64,000 bases of DNA, taken from the NCBI RefSeq assembly GCF_026676115.1, contig NZ_JAPONB010000005.1:62001-126000 (forward strand), given 5' to 3'. A program made the translations under genes and the position numbers. This DNA is from Salinimicrobium sp. TH3 (GTDB taxonomy: Bacteria > Bacteroidota > Bacteroidia > Flavobacteriales > Flavobacteriaceae). The notes beneath the pieces are model-generated. The model ran no database searches. It had not been told where the DNA came from and was given only the letters and a program-made list of their open reading frames with translations. Below, one piece after another: positions 17,419 through 25,919 of this stretch (its first letter is position 1; every line of letters starts with the position of its first letter).

Positions 17419-18534
17419 ATGAGAATCCTTCATTTATCGGCAGTAAGAAATTGGGGCGGCGGTGAAAAACATATTGAAAACCTTTGCCTGGAGATGGCTG
17501 AAAACCATCCCGAAGTTTTCAATATTATTCTGTGCAGGAAAGGAAGCCTTTTTGAGCAGAGTCTTATAAAGCGAAATCTCAAGCATTATACCTCTCCTGT
17601 CTTTACAAATTTCGATTTTAGATATGCGTTAAAAATAATTTTTATCTGCAAGAAAGAGAATATTGATCTTATTCATATTCACGACCCCAAAGCTCTTGCA
17701 TTGGCTGTGGCTATAGATAAATTTAAAGATCTCCCTCCTTTTATCTTCAGTAAAAAAACCTCTTTTCCAATCCGTTCCCGACGGCAAACCCTGTACAAAT
17801 ACAATTATCCGAAAATTAAAAAGATCCTTTGTGTTTCTCAAGCTACCAGGGAAATAAGTTTAGAGGTCCTTGACTGCCATGAACGCCTGGAGGTAATTTA
17901 TCACGGGACCCGATTGAAAAACAAGGACAAAAATCCGCCTTTTTGGATAGCGAAAAAATATAATCTTCCCCATGATGCAGTTATAATTGGAAGCATCGCA
18001 AACCATATAGAAGCCAAAAACCTGGAAACTCTTGTAAGAACTGCCGACTACCTGGTTAACCAAAAGAAGCAGAAAAATCTATTTTTTTTCCAGGTGGGTA
18101 ACTTCAGTCATAATACTATAGCACTTAAAAAATTGGTTCGGGATCTGGAATTGGAAGAGCATATATTTTTTACAGGATATGTTCCTGAAGCTTCAGCATT
18201 TATTCCACAGTTTGGCATGATGCTGCTCACTTCAGAAAGTGAAGGAATTCCGCAGGTGATCTATGAATCTTTTTATTACAATGTGCCGGTAGTGAGCACA
18301 AATGTTGGAGGAATACCAGAAGTCATTGAAAATAAAATTAATGGTCTTTTGAATGATCCATACGATCATAAAGGATTAGGTGAAAACCTGTTGTTTTTGC
18401 TTGAAAATCCACAGGTAATCCCGAACTTTGCAAAAATTTCCAGGGAAAAACTGTTTAAGCACTTTACCAGCCGCATCATGGCCGGAAAAACTCTGGAAGC
18501 CTATAAAAATGCTTTAAATGGTAGACTACACTGA
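17419..18534 (+). CDS. GT4 family glycosyltransferase
   Basis: A 371-residue GT-B glycosyltransferase of the retaining GT4 group. The N-terminus is MRILHLSAVRNWGGGEKHI with the usual glycine-rich loop, and the C-terminal donor half has SESEGIPQVIYESFYYNVPV (EGxPxxxxE) and GGIPEVIE. No signal or membrane segment is seen. The 3' end overlaps the tsaC-like gene by 17 bases. Donor and acceptor are unknown; the position suggests LPS core or O-glycan assembly with the GT9 and kinase genes. Confidence 0.87.
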   Translation: MRILHLSAVRNWGGGEKHIENLCLEMAENHPEVFNIILCRKGSLFEQSLIKRNLKHYTSPVFTNFDFRYALKIIFICKKENIDLIHIHDPKALALAVAIDKFKDLPPFIFSKKTSFPIRSRRQTLYKYNYPKIKKILCVSQATREISLEVLDCHERLEVIYHGTRLKNKDKNPPFWIAKKYNLPHDAVIIGSIANHIEAKNLETLVRTADYLVNQKKQKNLFFFQVGNFSHNTIALKKLVRDLELEEHIFFTGYVPEASAFIPQFGMMLLTSESEGIPQVIYESFYYNVPVVSTNVGGIPEVIENKINGLLNDPYDHKGLGENLLFLLENPQVIPNFAKISREKLFKHFTSRIMAGKTLEAYKNALNGRLH

Positions 18535-19087
18535 AGAACTCAACAATGCCTTAGCCGTCCTTAAGAGAGGTGGAATCATTTTATATCCTACAGATACGGT
18601 TTGGGGGATAGGCTGTGATGCCACCAACGCAGACGCAATAGACAAAATTTTCGCCCTTAAGAAAAGAAGCGAGGAAAAAGCGTTGATTTGCCTGGTTTCA
18701 GATTTTAAAATGCTCAACCAGTTCGTGGAGGAAGTTCCTGAGGTAGCTTATGATATCCTCAAATATGCCGCTAAACCCACCACGATTATCTACGACAAAC
18801 CCATTAGAGTTGCCGAAAATCTTGTTGGAAAAGATAACACCCTTGGGATAAGAGTAACCAAAGATGAATTTTGTCAAAAACTGATAAAAAAATTAAAACG
18901 ACCATTGGTTTCTACTTCGGCAAACATTAGCGGTGATCCTACCCCTGAAGTGTTTGGACAGATTAATGCAGGAATTTTAAAAGGTGTGGACTATGTGGTA
19001 AATTTGCAACAGTCTATTAAGACCCCTAAACCTTCGGCTATAATTAAGCTTAGCAACGACGGAAAAGTTAAAGTGATTCGTAAATAA
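18518..19087 (+). CDS. L-threonylcarbamoyladenylate synthase (TsaC/Sua5 type)
   Basis: Makes threonylcarbamoyl-AMP from Thr, bicarbonate and ATP for the t6A37 modification of ANN-decoding tRNAs. The 189-residue YrdC-fold protein has YPTDTVWGIGCDA near residue 23, KRSEEKAL and PLVSTSANISGDPTP near 130. It is the short form without the C-terminal Sua5 domain, i.e. TsaC-like. It begins inside the end of the GT4 gene. Confidence 0.93.
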   Translation: MVDYTEELNNALAVLKRGGIILYPTDTVWGIGCDATNADAIDKIFALKKRSEEKALICLVSDFKMLNQFVEEVPEVAYDILKYAAKPTTIIYDKPIRVAENLVGKDNTLGIRVTKDEFCQKLIKKLKRPLVSTSANISGDPTPEVFGQINAGILKGVDYVVNLQQSIKTPKPSAIIKLSNDGKVKVIRK

Positions 19088-19108
19088 AGTAGTAAAAAAA
19101 GTCAAAAG

Positions 19109-19130
19109 GGCCACGAATACACGAATAATT
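19109..19130 (+). repeat. 22-bp terminal inverted repeat, left
   Basis: Starts GGCCACGAATACACGAAT and continues AATT. It is the reverse complement of 19549-19570 with a single mismatch (ATACACG versus ATTCACG). The pair encloses only the GxxExxY gene. Confidence 0.8.
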
Positions 19131-19172
19131 AGTAGCTCTCACTGGGATGTGTAAAACTGAATCGTAAAATAT

Positions 19173-19547
19173 ATGGCCAATATTTTATATAAAGATGAGA
19201 GTTATGCTGTTGTAGGTGCGCTGTTCGAAATATACAACAATCTTGGGAGTGGTTTTTCGGAAATAGTTTACAAGGATGCTTTAGAGTATGAACTCAAAAA
19301 CAGAAAAATTCATTTTACACGAGAAAAAGAGTTTTCCGTTTCTTATAAAGATATCATTCTCCCACATAAGTTCTATGCTGATTTTGTGGTGGACGAAAAA
19401 ATAATATTAGAGATTAAAGCGGTGGAAACTTTGCATGATAAATTTTTTGCTCAGTGTATTAACTATCTGAAAGTTTCGAATTGCCGATTGGCAATTTTAG
19501 CCAATTTTCATAAAGATTTGCTTGACCATCGACGTATTATTTTATAG
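19173..19547 (+). CDS. GxxExxY protein
   Basis: A 124-residue protein with the naming motif GSGFSEIVY (G-x-x-E-x-x-Y) near residue 26. A PD-(D/E)xK-like core follows: FYADFVVD, then ILEIKAVE, then a Q/N-containing helix ([11 protein letters not shown]). Such a core suggests nuclease ancestry, but I know of no demonstrated activity for the family. The gene lies within 22-bp inverted repeats between two housekeeping genes, fitting an accessory cassette. Confidence 0.87.
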   Translation: MANILYKDESYAVVGALFEIYNNLGSGFSEIVYKDALEYELKNRKIHFTREKEFSVSYKDIILPHKFYADFVVDEKIILEIKAVETLHDKFFAQCINYLKVSNCRLAILANFHKDLLDHRRIIL

Positions 19548-19548
19548 A

Positions 19549-19570
19549 AATTATTCGTGAATTCGTGGCC
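19549..19570 (-). repeat. 22-bp terminal inverted repeat, right
   Basis: Ends TCGTGAATTCGTGGCC. It begins one base after the GxxExxY stop codon and is directly followed by the purine tract in front of cca. Confidence 0.8.
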
Positions 19571-19624
19571 AAAAAAAGAAAAGAAAAGAAAAGAAAAAGA
19601 AAAGAAAAGAAAAAGAAAAGAGAA
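19571..19624 (+). repeat. Polypurine AAAAG-type simple repeat
   Basis: About 54 bases of A and G only, mostly AAAAG and AAAAAG units, between the right inverted repeat and the likely GTG start of cca. Read in frame from a GTG at 19565 it would encode a run of Lys, Arg and Glu joined to Cca. Confidence 0.8.
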
Positions 19625-21040
19625 GTGAACAACTATAAACAGGCATTAACCAACAACATCTTTAAAGTAATTTCTCTGGCAGCAAAAGAACTGGAGCTTG
19701 AGAGCTATGTGATTGGCGGATTTGTAAGAGATTACATTCTGCAACGGGGAGAGCACAAGGATATAGATATTGTGACGGTTGGCAGTGGGATTGAACTTGC
19801 CCAAAAAGTCTCTTCACTTCTTCCGCATAAACCCAAGGTGCAGGTTTTTAAAACCTATGGGACGGCTATGCTTCGGGCTTATGATATGGAGATAGAATTT
19901 GTTGGGGCCCGTAAGGAAAGTTATAGTGAAGAAAGTAGAAATCCAAATGTGCAGCAAGGTACTCTTGAAGATGACCAGAACCGAAGGGATTTTACAATAA
20001 ATGCTCTTGCATTAAGCCTTAATGAGGAAACCTACGGAAGTCTCCTTGACCCATTCAACGGATTGCAGGACCTCAATGCCGGCCTTATTCGCACTCCGCT
20101 GGATCCCGACATTACTTATTCTGATGATCCTTTGAGAATGCTGAGAGCTGTGCGATTTGCTTCTCAACTACAATTCAGGATTGAGAAGGATTCCCTGCAG
20201 GCTATTATTCGCAACAGGAGCCGACTGAAAATCATTTCCCGTGAAAGAATAGTAGAGGAAATAAACAAGATCTTATTATCGAAGAAACCTTCGGTAGGTT
20301 TTAGTCATCTTCATAAAACGGGCCTTTTGAGATTGATCCTGCCAGAGCTTACAGCGTTGGAAGGCATAGATGAAATTGAAGGTCAGCGGCACAAAGATAA
20401 CTTTTGGCACACGCTGGAGGTGGTAGATAATATATCAGAAAATACAGACGACCTTTGGTTGCGTTGGGCTGCATTACTCCACGATATAGGAAAAGCTCCC
20501 ACCAAGAAATTTGACGAAAAACTGGGATGGACCTTCCATGGCCATGAGTTTGTAGGCTCTAAAATGGTTTACAGGCTTTTCAAGAGACTAAGGATGCCAT
20601 TGAATGAAAAGATGAAGTTCGTGCAGAAGATGGTGTATATGAGTTCACGGCCTATAGTTCTTTCACAGGATGTGACAGATTCGGCCGTTCGCAGGCTCAT
20701 ATTCGACGCAGGAGAAGACATTGAAGATCTAATGACACTGTGCGAAGCCGATATAACTACCAAGAATCCCCGTAGGTACCGCAAATATCACAACAACTTT
20801 AAAGTCGTTAGACAAAAGATAAAAGAAGTTGAGGAACGCGACCACGTTCGAAATTTTCAACCCCCGGTATCGGGAGAAGAGATCATGGAAACTTTTGATC
20901 TTAAACCTTCCCGGGAAATTGGAATAATAAAAGATGCCATCAAAGAAGCTATTTTAGAGGGGGTGATCCCTAATGAATATGATGCTGCCAAAGAATATAT
21001 GCTTCAAAAAGGCAAAGAAATAGGTTTATCTCCCAATTAG
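19625..21040 (+). CDS. cca: CCA tRNA nucleotidyltransferase with HD domain
   Basis: Adds or repairs the 3' CCA end of tRNAs. From GTG 19625 the product is 471 residues. It shows VIGGFVRD and the metal-binding KDIDIV in the head domain, [26 protein letters not shown] in the neck, and an HD domain (HTLEVVDN, then LLHDIGKAP and FHGHEFVGS). The frame stays open upstream to GTG 19565, which would add 20 residues that are almost all Lys/Arg/Glu and come from the simple repeat; these are probably not native. The lack of a nearby ATG makes the true start uncertain. Confidence 0.93.
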   Translation: MNNYKQALTNNIFKVISLAAKELELESYVIGGFVRDYILQRGEHKDIDIVTVGSGIELAQKVSSLLPHKPKVQVFKTYGTAMLRAYDMEIEFVGARKESYSEESRNPNVQQGTLEDDQNRRDFTINALALSLNEETYGSLLDPFNGLQDLNAGLIRTPLDPDITYSDDPLRMLRAVRFASQLQFRIEKDSLQAIIRNRSRLKIISRERIVEEINKILLSKKPSVGFSHLHKTGLLRLILPELTALEGIDEIEGQRHKDNFWHTLEVVDNISENTDDLWLRWAALLHDIGKAPTKKFDEKLGWTFHGHEFVGSKMVYRLFKRLRMPLNEKMKFVQKMVYMSSRPIVLSQDVTDSAVRRLIFDAGEDIEDLMTLCEADITTKNPRRYRKYHNNFKVVRQKIKEVEERDHVRNFQPPVSGEEIMETFDLKPSREIGIIKDAIKEAILEGVIPNEYDAAKEYMLQKGKEIGLSPN

Positions 21041-21068
21041 TTTATGCTATACTTTCACATGCACCCCT

Positions 21069-22082
21069 ATGAAAGACAATAAAAAGGTAGTTTACTGGCT
21101 GTTTACCGGCTGTTTCTTGATTTTTGTAATGGTTGTAGTTGGAGGGATCACACGTCTTACCAACTCCGGACTTTCCATTTCGGATTATAAATTGATCACT
21201 GGCACTATTCCTCCCCTCACAGAGGAGCAATGGGTCGCCGAATTTGAATTTTACAAGCAGTTCCCCGAATATCAAAAACTGCATTACCACTTTACCCTTG
21301 AGGATTTTAAGGGCATTTACTTCTGGGAATGGTTACACAGGCTCATTGGTCGTCTTATTGGCCTGGTTTTTATTATTCCATTTCTTTATTTTCTCTTCAC
21401 AAAACAGCTTACTAAGCCTACGATCTACAAATCTTTAGTGCTATTATTTTTGGGAGGTTTCCAGGGATTTCTGGGTTGGTATATGGTAAAAAGCGGCCTG
21501 GTAGATATGCCTTCTGTTAGTCACTATAGACTAGCAGCACATTTGACCACTGCCTTTGTCACTTTTGCATACTGCTTCTGGGTGGCTATGGACCTGATCT
21601 ATCCAAAGAAAAAACAAATTAACACGAGCTTCAGGAACCTCGTATGGGTGGGAATGATCATTTTACTACTTCAAATAATATGGGGAGCTTTTGTAGCCGG
21701 TTTAGATGCCGGTTGGATCCATAATTTCTGGCCCTGGATGACCGGCGGGGAATGGGTACATGAAACAGTTTATATAGAACAGAATCCTCTCTGGAGGAAT
21801 TTTATTGAAGGAAAAAGTGGCGTGCAGTTCGTACACCGTTACCTGGCGTATGTTGTGGTTGCAATAATCCTTTATATCTGGTACAGATCGCGAAATTTGC
21901 AACTCACCCTTCCGCAGCAAAGAGGAGTGCAATGGCTTGTGGGACTGGTCTTTCTACAGTTCCTTCTCGGCGTGCTCACGCTCATTTATGCTGTTCCTTT
22001 GTGGCTTGGAGTCGCTCACCAGGTAGGAGCTTTTTTCCTGCTCACTGCAATGACTTTTACCCTGCATAGATTTAGTCGTTAG
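21069..22082 (+). CDS. ctaA: Heme A synthase (COX15/CtaA)
   Basis: Converts heme O to heme A for aa3-type cytochrome oxidase. The 337-residue protein has about eight membrane segments and the four paired His positions: EWLHRLIGR, VSHYRLAAHL, VQFVHRYLAY and VAHQVGAF. GGITRLTNSGLSI near the N-terminus is also typical. The 337-residue size fits the COX15-like form. No cytochrome oxidase genes are next to it. Confidence 0.93.
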   Translation: MKDNKKVVYWLFTGCFLIFVMVVVGGITRLTNSGLSISDYKLITGTIPPLTEEQWVAEFEFYKQFPEYQKLHYHFTLEDFKGIYFWEWLHRLIGRLIGLVFIIPFLYFLFTKQLTKPTIYKSLVLLFLGGFQGFLGWYMVKSGLVDMPSVSHYRLAAHLTTAFVTFAYCFWVAMDLIYPKKKQINTSFRNLVWVGMIILLLQIIWGAFVAGLDAGWIHNFWPWMTGGEWVHETVYIEQNPLWRNFIEGKSGVQFVHRYLAYVVVAIILYIWYRSRNLQLTLPQQRGVQWLVGLVFLQFLLGVLTLIYAVPLWLGVAHQVGAFFLLTAMTFTLHRFSR

Positions 22083-22105
22083 CTAAAATTTCTCATCTAA
22101 AAATG

Positions 22106-22113
22106 TATCTTTG
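22106..22113 (+). promoter_or_regulatory. -7 box upstream of the passenger-family gene
   Basis: TATCTTTG is an exact TAnnTTTG match followed by CA, 20 bases before the ATG at 22134. Confidence 0.55.
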
Positions 22114-22133
22114 CAATCCAATTTTTTTGACTT

Positions 22134-22643
22134 ATGCTGTATAGATTTAGAATTATCCTTGATGCCGAAGAAGATGTATTCCGTGACATAGAAATTATGT
22201 CGGAAAACACCCTCGAAGATTTACACAATACCATACTGCAATCCTTTGGATTTGACGGCACCGAGATGGCTTCTTTCTACATAAGTGATGACGAATGGAA
22301 CCAGGGGGAAGAAATTTCACAGTTCGATGTGACCGAAGGCACAGGCTCTGTAAGGTTAATGAACGAAACGACCCTTGACAGCGTGGTTTCTGAAACCCAA
22401 ACTAAGCTTATTTACGTATACGATTTCTTTAGCATGTGGACTTTCCTTGTGGAACTTGCAGAGATCGCAGAACCCGATCCTCAAATGGATTACCCAAACC
22501 TGCTGTTTGTCCATGGGCAGCTACCTACCGCCGCTCCAGAGAAAGAATTCCAGGCCGAAGAAGACGATCTTAGTCTTGACTATGATGATGATTTTGATGT
22601 AGACGATTACGACGATCTTTCTTTCGACGAGAATTGGAACTAG
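22134..22643 (+). CDS. pRiA4b ORF-3 / IS1096-passenger (TnpR) family protein
   Basis: A 169-residue protein of the family named after plasmid pRiA4b ORF-3 and the IS1096 passenger gene. It shows YRFRIILD, TLEDLHNTILQSFGFD and a Y-D-F-W-x-F-x-V-like stretch (VYDFFSMWTFLVEL). The last 35 residues are almost all Asp, Glu, Tyr and Ser. The resolvase-like name is historical and no catalytic Ser or Tyr motif is visible. No insertion-sequence ends flank it, and its own -7 box and chromosomal neighbours suggest a stable gene. Confidence 0.8.
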   Translation: MLYRFRIILDAEEDVFRDIEIMSENTLEDLHNTILQSFGFDGTEMASFYISDDEWNQGEEISQFDVTEGTGSVRLMNETTLDSVVSETQTKLIYVYDFFSMWTFLVELAEIAEPDPQMDYPNLLFVHGQLPTAAPEKEFQAEEDDLSLDYDDDFDVDDYDDLSFDENWN

Positions 22644-22703
22644 CTTAAATTTTTCTATTTTTCCGCCTTTATTAATCCGGTAACTTAACCGCACCTTTTC
22701 AAT

Positions 22704-23762
22704 ATGATCAATTTATATAACGCTCACATTGACTCTCTTTCTATTCACAGAGTTGGCAACAAAAGCCGGAACGAGAACATTTTCCTTTCCGCACAACCCT
22801 TTCACCTTAATGATGAGATCACTCCCCTTGTAAAAGAGTATTTTCTCAAGCCGTTTCGTGATAAAGAGGAGAATTATTTTCAGTTTTCTAATGACGTGGA
22901 TGTGGAATTCAACCCATTGTTCGAGATTGCCGGAAAGATATTTGATAACCCGCAGGCAATCCACGAACAGTCAAAAAAGATCACAACACTGCTTTTTGAA
23001 CAGTCGGCCCACCCGCACATCAAAAGCGGCGAGGTGTATGTTGTATTTTTCGACAACATGATGCTCGACAATGAAAAAACTACTGCAATTGGGATTTTTA
23101 AATCTGAATTAAAGCATGATTTCCTTCAGTTCCAGGAAAAAGAGAGCATACTGGAAATGATCATTCAGCAGGGGATCAACCTGAACAAGCTGGATAAAGG
23201 AGCTCTTATCTTCAACAAAAACCGTGAAGAAGGTTTTAAAATTCTTTCGGTCGATTCCAACAGGTATGATACCAAATACTGGCTGGAGAATTTCCTCGGA
23301 GTTGATGTCATGGCCGATGATAATTTTCACACCAAAAAATACCTGAAATTCTGCCAGAATTTTGCCAAAGATGTAGTTCTTCCCGCCGAAGATAAAAAGG
23401 AAGAAGTGATGTTCATGAACCGAAGTGTGGATTATTTCGCAAAAAATGATGACTTTGAAGAAACTGCATTTCTGAATTCAGTTATTGACAACCCTGCCCT
23501 TTTGCCCGAATTTCAGAATTATAAGACCGAAAAAGCACCAAAATACAAGATCGAGGATCTTACCAGTTTTCCTATTTCAAACACGGCGGTAACTTCTGCC
23601 CGTAAGTCGATCAAGAACGTCATCAACCTCGACACAAACATCCAGATCAAAATGGACTTCATCAATCCTGAGTCGGCTGAAAAGTTCGTGGAAAAAGGCT
23701 GGGACGAGGAAAGGCAGATGTATTACTACCTGGTTTACTTTAATAAGGAACAGAAAAGCTAG
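22704..23762 (+). CDS. Nucleoid-associated protein (NdpA/YejK-like)
   Basis: A 352-residue member of the 37-kDa nucleoid-associated protein family. It begins MINLYNAHIDSLSIHRVGNK, the family's usual opening, and contains SGEVYVVFFDN and LDKGALIF in the conserved core. E. coli YejK binds the nucleoid and topoisomerase IV; the role here is inferred from the family. It is followed by an exceptional palindromic terminator. Confidence 0.85.
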   Translation: MINLYNAHIDSLSIHRVGNKSRNENIFLSAQPFHLNDEITPLVKEYFLKPFRDKEENYFQFSNDVDVEFNPLFEIAGKIFDNPQAIHEQSKKITTLLFEQSAHPHIKSGEVYVVFFDNMMLDNEKTTAIGIFKSELKHDFLQFQEKESILEMIIQQGINLNKLDKGALIFNKNREEGFKILSVDSNRYDTKYWLENFLGVDVMADDNFHTKKYLKFCQNFAKDVVLPAEDKKEEVMFMNRSVDYFAKNDDFEETAFLNSVIDNPALLPEFQNYKTEKAPKYKIEDLTSFPISNTAVTSARKSIKNVINLDTNIQIKMDFINPESAEKFVEKGWDEERQMYYYLVYFNKEQKS

Positions 23763-23785
23763 AAAAAGAGCCAAGAGCCAAGACT

Positions 23786-23834
23786 AAAAAAGGAAGGGTC
23801 TCAAAAATGTCATTTTTGAGACCCTTCCTTTTTT
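23786..23834. terminator. 49-base perfect palindromic terminator
   Basis: Bases 23786-23809 and 23811-23834 are exact reverse complements, 24 bp around one central T, with A6 and T6 at the ends. It lies between converging genes and would terminate both. The inner core TCTCAAAAATG/CATTTTTGAGA is shared with other terminators here. Confidence 0.9.
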
Positions 23835-23864
23835 ATTATTCCTTAATAATTAAACCTTAATCAT

Positions 23865-24911
23865 TTAAATAAGTCTTTTCATATTCACATCTTCATAATT
23901 CCTTTTTACGAAATCAAGAGCTGTTCTTATGATTTGCCCCATGGAGCGTGCCCTTTTGAATTTCATATCGCTGGAGAAATCATAGAGCTCTTTGCGCAGT
24001 TGTTTCACGTTGGACTCATTTGATATCTGGTCGTTAAGGATACAGCGCATTAATTCTTTGTAACGGGATTGTGCGTTGATGATCCTTTTGGCCAGCAGAG
24101 AACGTTCTTCCCTCCTATATTGCTCTATAGAGGATTCCTGCAGCTTCTCCTGCACCAGTTGTACCATCTTTAAGTTTTCCTTAAAGAATTGCGGCCTGTA
24201 TACTTTTAAACTTCCTTCAAAGCATTGCTGATCAAAATCGATAGCTCTTATTTGATACTCCACGTGATCAAAATCGTGGGTGGGAATGATCACGTAATTG
24301 TAGGATCGCATATCTCCCAAAAGCCGGATCGTACAGCGCTCATTGAATTTCACGAATTGTTTCGCAATTTGCGTTTTCGCCCGGTCATCACACATTGGCA
24401 GTTCATCTTCAATAAAGACATCGCCCGGGATCCCTGCAATATGCTCCTCAATTAAGGTATCCCGGTACACCAGGAAATTAATCCTGTGCGGGGAAAGTAT
24501 ATGCTCAAATTCAAGTCCGTAAATACGAGAGGCATCTGCTTTTTTAACGTAAAAATAGGTGAAACTGTCGTTGAGAATATTTCTGATCTTTACACGAAAA
24601 GGTTTTGAATTTCCAAAGGTGCAGTAGTCAATTGCATCCACATTAAGAAATTCGAGCGAATCGTCACTCCCATCGGAATGCAGGATGGTATATACCTGTT
24701 TGAGGCTGTTGTCAATATCATCCCTTTCATAATCGGGATAATAGCAACGCACCCAAAAGGTATCTTCATCATGTTGATCATAAACTACAATCGAACCCGA
24801 AAACCTCAGCAGATCATCGTAAAAGACGGGAATTTTAGTATTTCGGTTATATTTTGCGAGGTATTTATGGAACCGGTCATTTACCGGAAAGGATGGTTTT
24901 TTCTTTGACAT
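23865..24911 (-). CDS. Conserved-type hypothetical protein with kinase-like motifs
   Basis: No named family is recognised. From ATG 24911 it has 348 residues (TTG at 24977 and ATG at 24926 are alternatives), no signal peptide and no membrane segments. The order of motifs resembles APH/HipA-type kinases: a VKK (about 122-124) and an acidic helix, a hinge-like LIEEHIAGIPG (153-163), a catalytic-loop-like LLGDMRSYNYVI (GD-4-N, about 197-208), and a metal-site-like RAIDFDQ (222-228). The rest of the C-terminus is helical and basic. A kinase or kinase-derived fold is inference. Confidence 0.7.
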   Translation of the reverse strand: MSKKKPSFPVNDRFHKYLAKYNRNTKIPVFYDDLLRFSGSIVVYDQHDEDTFWVRCYYPDYERDDIDNSLKQVYTILHSDGSDDSLEFLNVDAIDYCTFGNSKPFRVKIRNILNDSFTYFYVKKADASRIYGLEFEHILSPHRINFLVYRDTLIEEHIAGIPGDVFIEDELPMCDDRAKTQIAKQFVKFNERCTIRLLGDMRSYNYVIIPTHDFDHVEYQIRAIDFDQQCFEGSLKVYRPQFFKENLKMVQLVQEKLQESSIEQYRREERSLLAKRIINAQSRYKELMRCILNDQISNESNVKQLRKELYDFSSDMKFKRARSMGQIIRTALDFVKRNYEDVNMKRLI

Positions 24912-24969
24912 TAATTTTTCCTGCATACCCTGAATTTCCTCAAAAATAAGACTTCTTTTTCTTTCGGCC

Positions 24970-24995
24970 TGTAACAAAACGTTAACTTAGGCGTC
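24970..24995 (+). promoter_or_regulatory. Candidate ECF-sigma promoter for the ABC exporter
   Basis: TGTAAC at 24970-24975, a 17-base spacer, then CGTC ending at 24995; transcription would start near 25003, about 14 bases before the TTG start at 25017. The layout fits ECF-type -35 (GTAAC/GAAC) and -10 (CGTC) elements, and matches two other sites at 38.8 and 39.3 kb. Confidence 0.45.
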
Positions 24996-25016
24996 AAATG
25001 TTAAAACCGGTTTATT

Positions 25017-25919
25017 TTGAGTACAATTCTTCGTCTTAACAATCTCACCAAAAGATTTGGTCCCGTTACTGCGGTCAAGGATCTTTCTTTCTCCATTGAA
25101 AAAGGTAACGTTTATGGCATCCTTGGTCCTAACGGAAGTGGAAAATCTACTACCCTTGGTATCGTTTTAAACGTAGTGAATAAAACCAGCGGCGACTTCC
25201 AGTGGTTCGATGGCACACAAAGCACCCACCAGGCCCTTAAGAAGGTAGGAGCTATCATTGAACGTCCTAATTTTTATCCTTACATGACGGCCGCCCAAAA
25301 CCTGGAGCTCGTATGTAAGATCAAAAATGTGGCTCCAAATAATATTGATGAAAAACTTGAATTAGTTGGCCTATTAGACAGAAGGTACAGCAAATTTCGC
25401 ACTTTTTCTTTGGGTATGAAACAACGGCTCGCCATTGCCTCTGCTCTACTCAATGATCCCGAAATTCTTATTCTGGATGAACCCACCAACGGCCTCGATC
25501 CCCAGGGAATACATCAAATAAGGGAGATCATAACCAGGATCGCATCTACAGGAACTACCATTTTACTTGCCTCTCACTTGCTGGACGAGGTAGAAAAAGT
25601 TTGTACTCATGTAGTGATCATTCGCAAAGGTGAGAAATTGTACAGCGGACCTGTAGACCAAATGAATGCAAGTTTTGGCTTTTTCGAACTAAAGGCATCA
25701 AATGAAGAGAAACTACTGGCACTTCTAGATTCCCATCCCGCATTTGGGAAGGTGATCCAAAAAGGAGAGCTTATCACTGCCTTCCTGGAAGAACCTTTAG
25801 AACCTGAAGCTCTCAACACCTACCTTTTTGAAAACGGATTAATCCTTTCACAACTCGTGAAACGTAAGGAAAGCCTCGAGGAACAATTCCTACTGTTAAC
25901 TAACCAAATTTCTGCCTAA
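25017..25919 (+). CDS. ABC-2 type transporter, ATP-binding protein
   Basis: A 300-residue ATPase with Walker A GPNGSGKST (37-45), signature FSLGMKQRLAIA (a variant of LSGGQ), Walker B ILILDEPTNGLDP, and switch His in LLASHLLDE. The C-terminal 80 residues are of the DrrA/YhaQ type. TTG at 25017 is the only start that keeps the conserved N-terminus. It overlaps the permease gene by one base (TAATG), so the two form one exporter. Substrate unknown; single-subunit ABC-2 exporters often handle antibiotics, peptides or envelope stress. Confidence 0.92.
   Translation: MSTILRLNNLTKRFGPVTAVKDLSFSIEKGNVYGILGPNGSGKSTTLGIVLNVVNKTSGDFQWFDGTQSTHQALKKVGAIIERPNFYPYMTAAQNLELVCKIKNVAPNNIDEKLELVGLLDRRYSKFRTFSLGMKQRLAIASALLNDPEILILDEPTNGLDPQGIHQIREIITRIASTGTTILLASHLLDEVEKVCTHVVIIRKGEKLYSGPVDQMNASFGFFELKASNEEKLLALLDSHPAFGKVIQKGELITAFLEEPLEPEALNTYLFENGLILSQLVKRKESLEEQFLLLTNQISA

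Larger units (their letters stand above)
19109..19570 (+). mobile_element. Putative GxxExxY cassette bounded by inverted repeats
   Basis: A 462-base unit: 22-bp inverted repeats at both ends and one gene between them that ends one base before the right repeat. It sits between tsaC-like and cca, both housekeeping genes. No transposase is inside, so if mobile it would need help in trans. The mobile label is inference from structure. Confidence 0.5.

Noticed and set aside
22134-22643. IS1096-passenger gene as sign of an insertion sequence
   Set aside because: No transposase, terminal repeats or target duplication were seen, and the gene has its own consensus -7 box; the name is historical.
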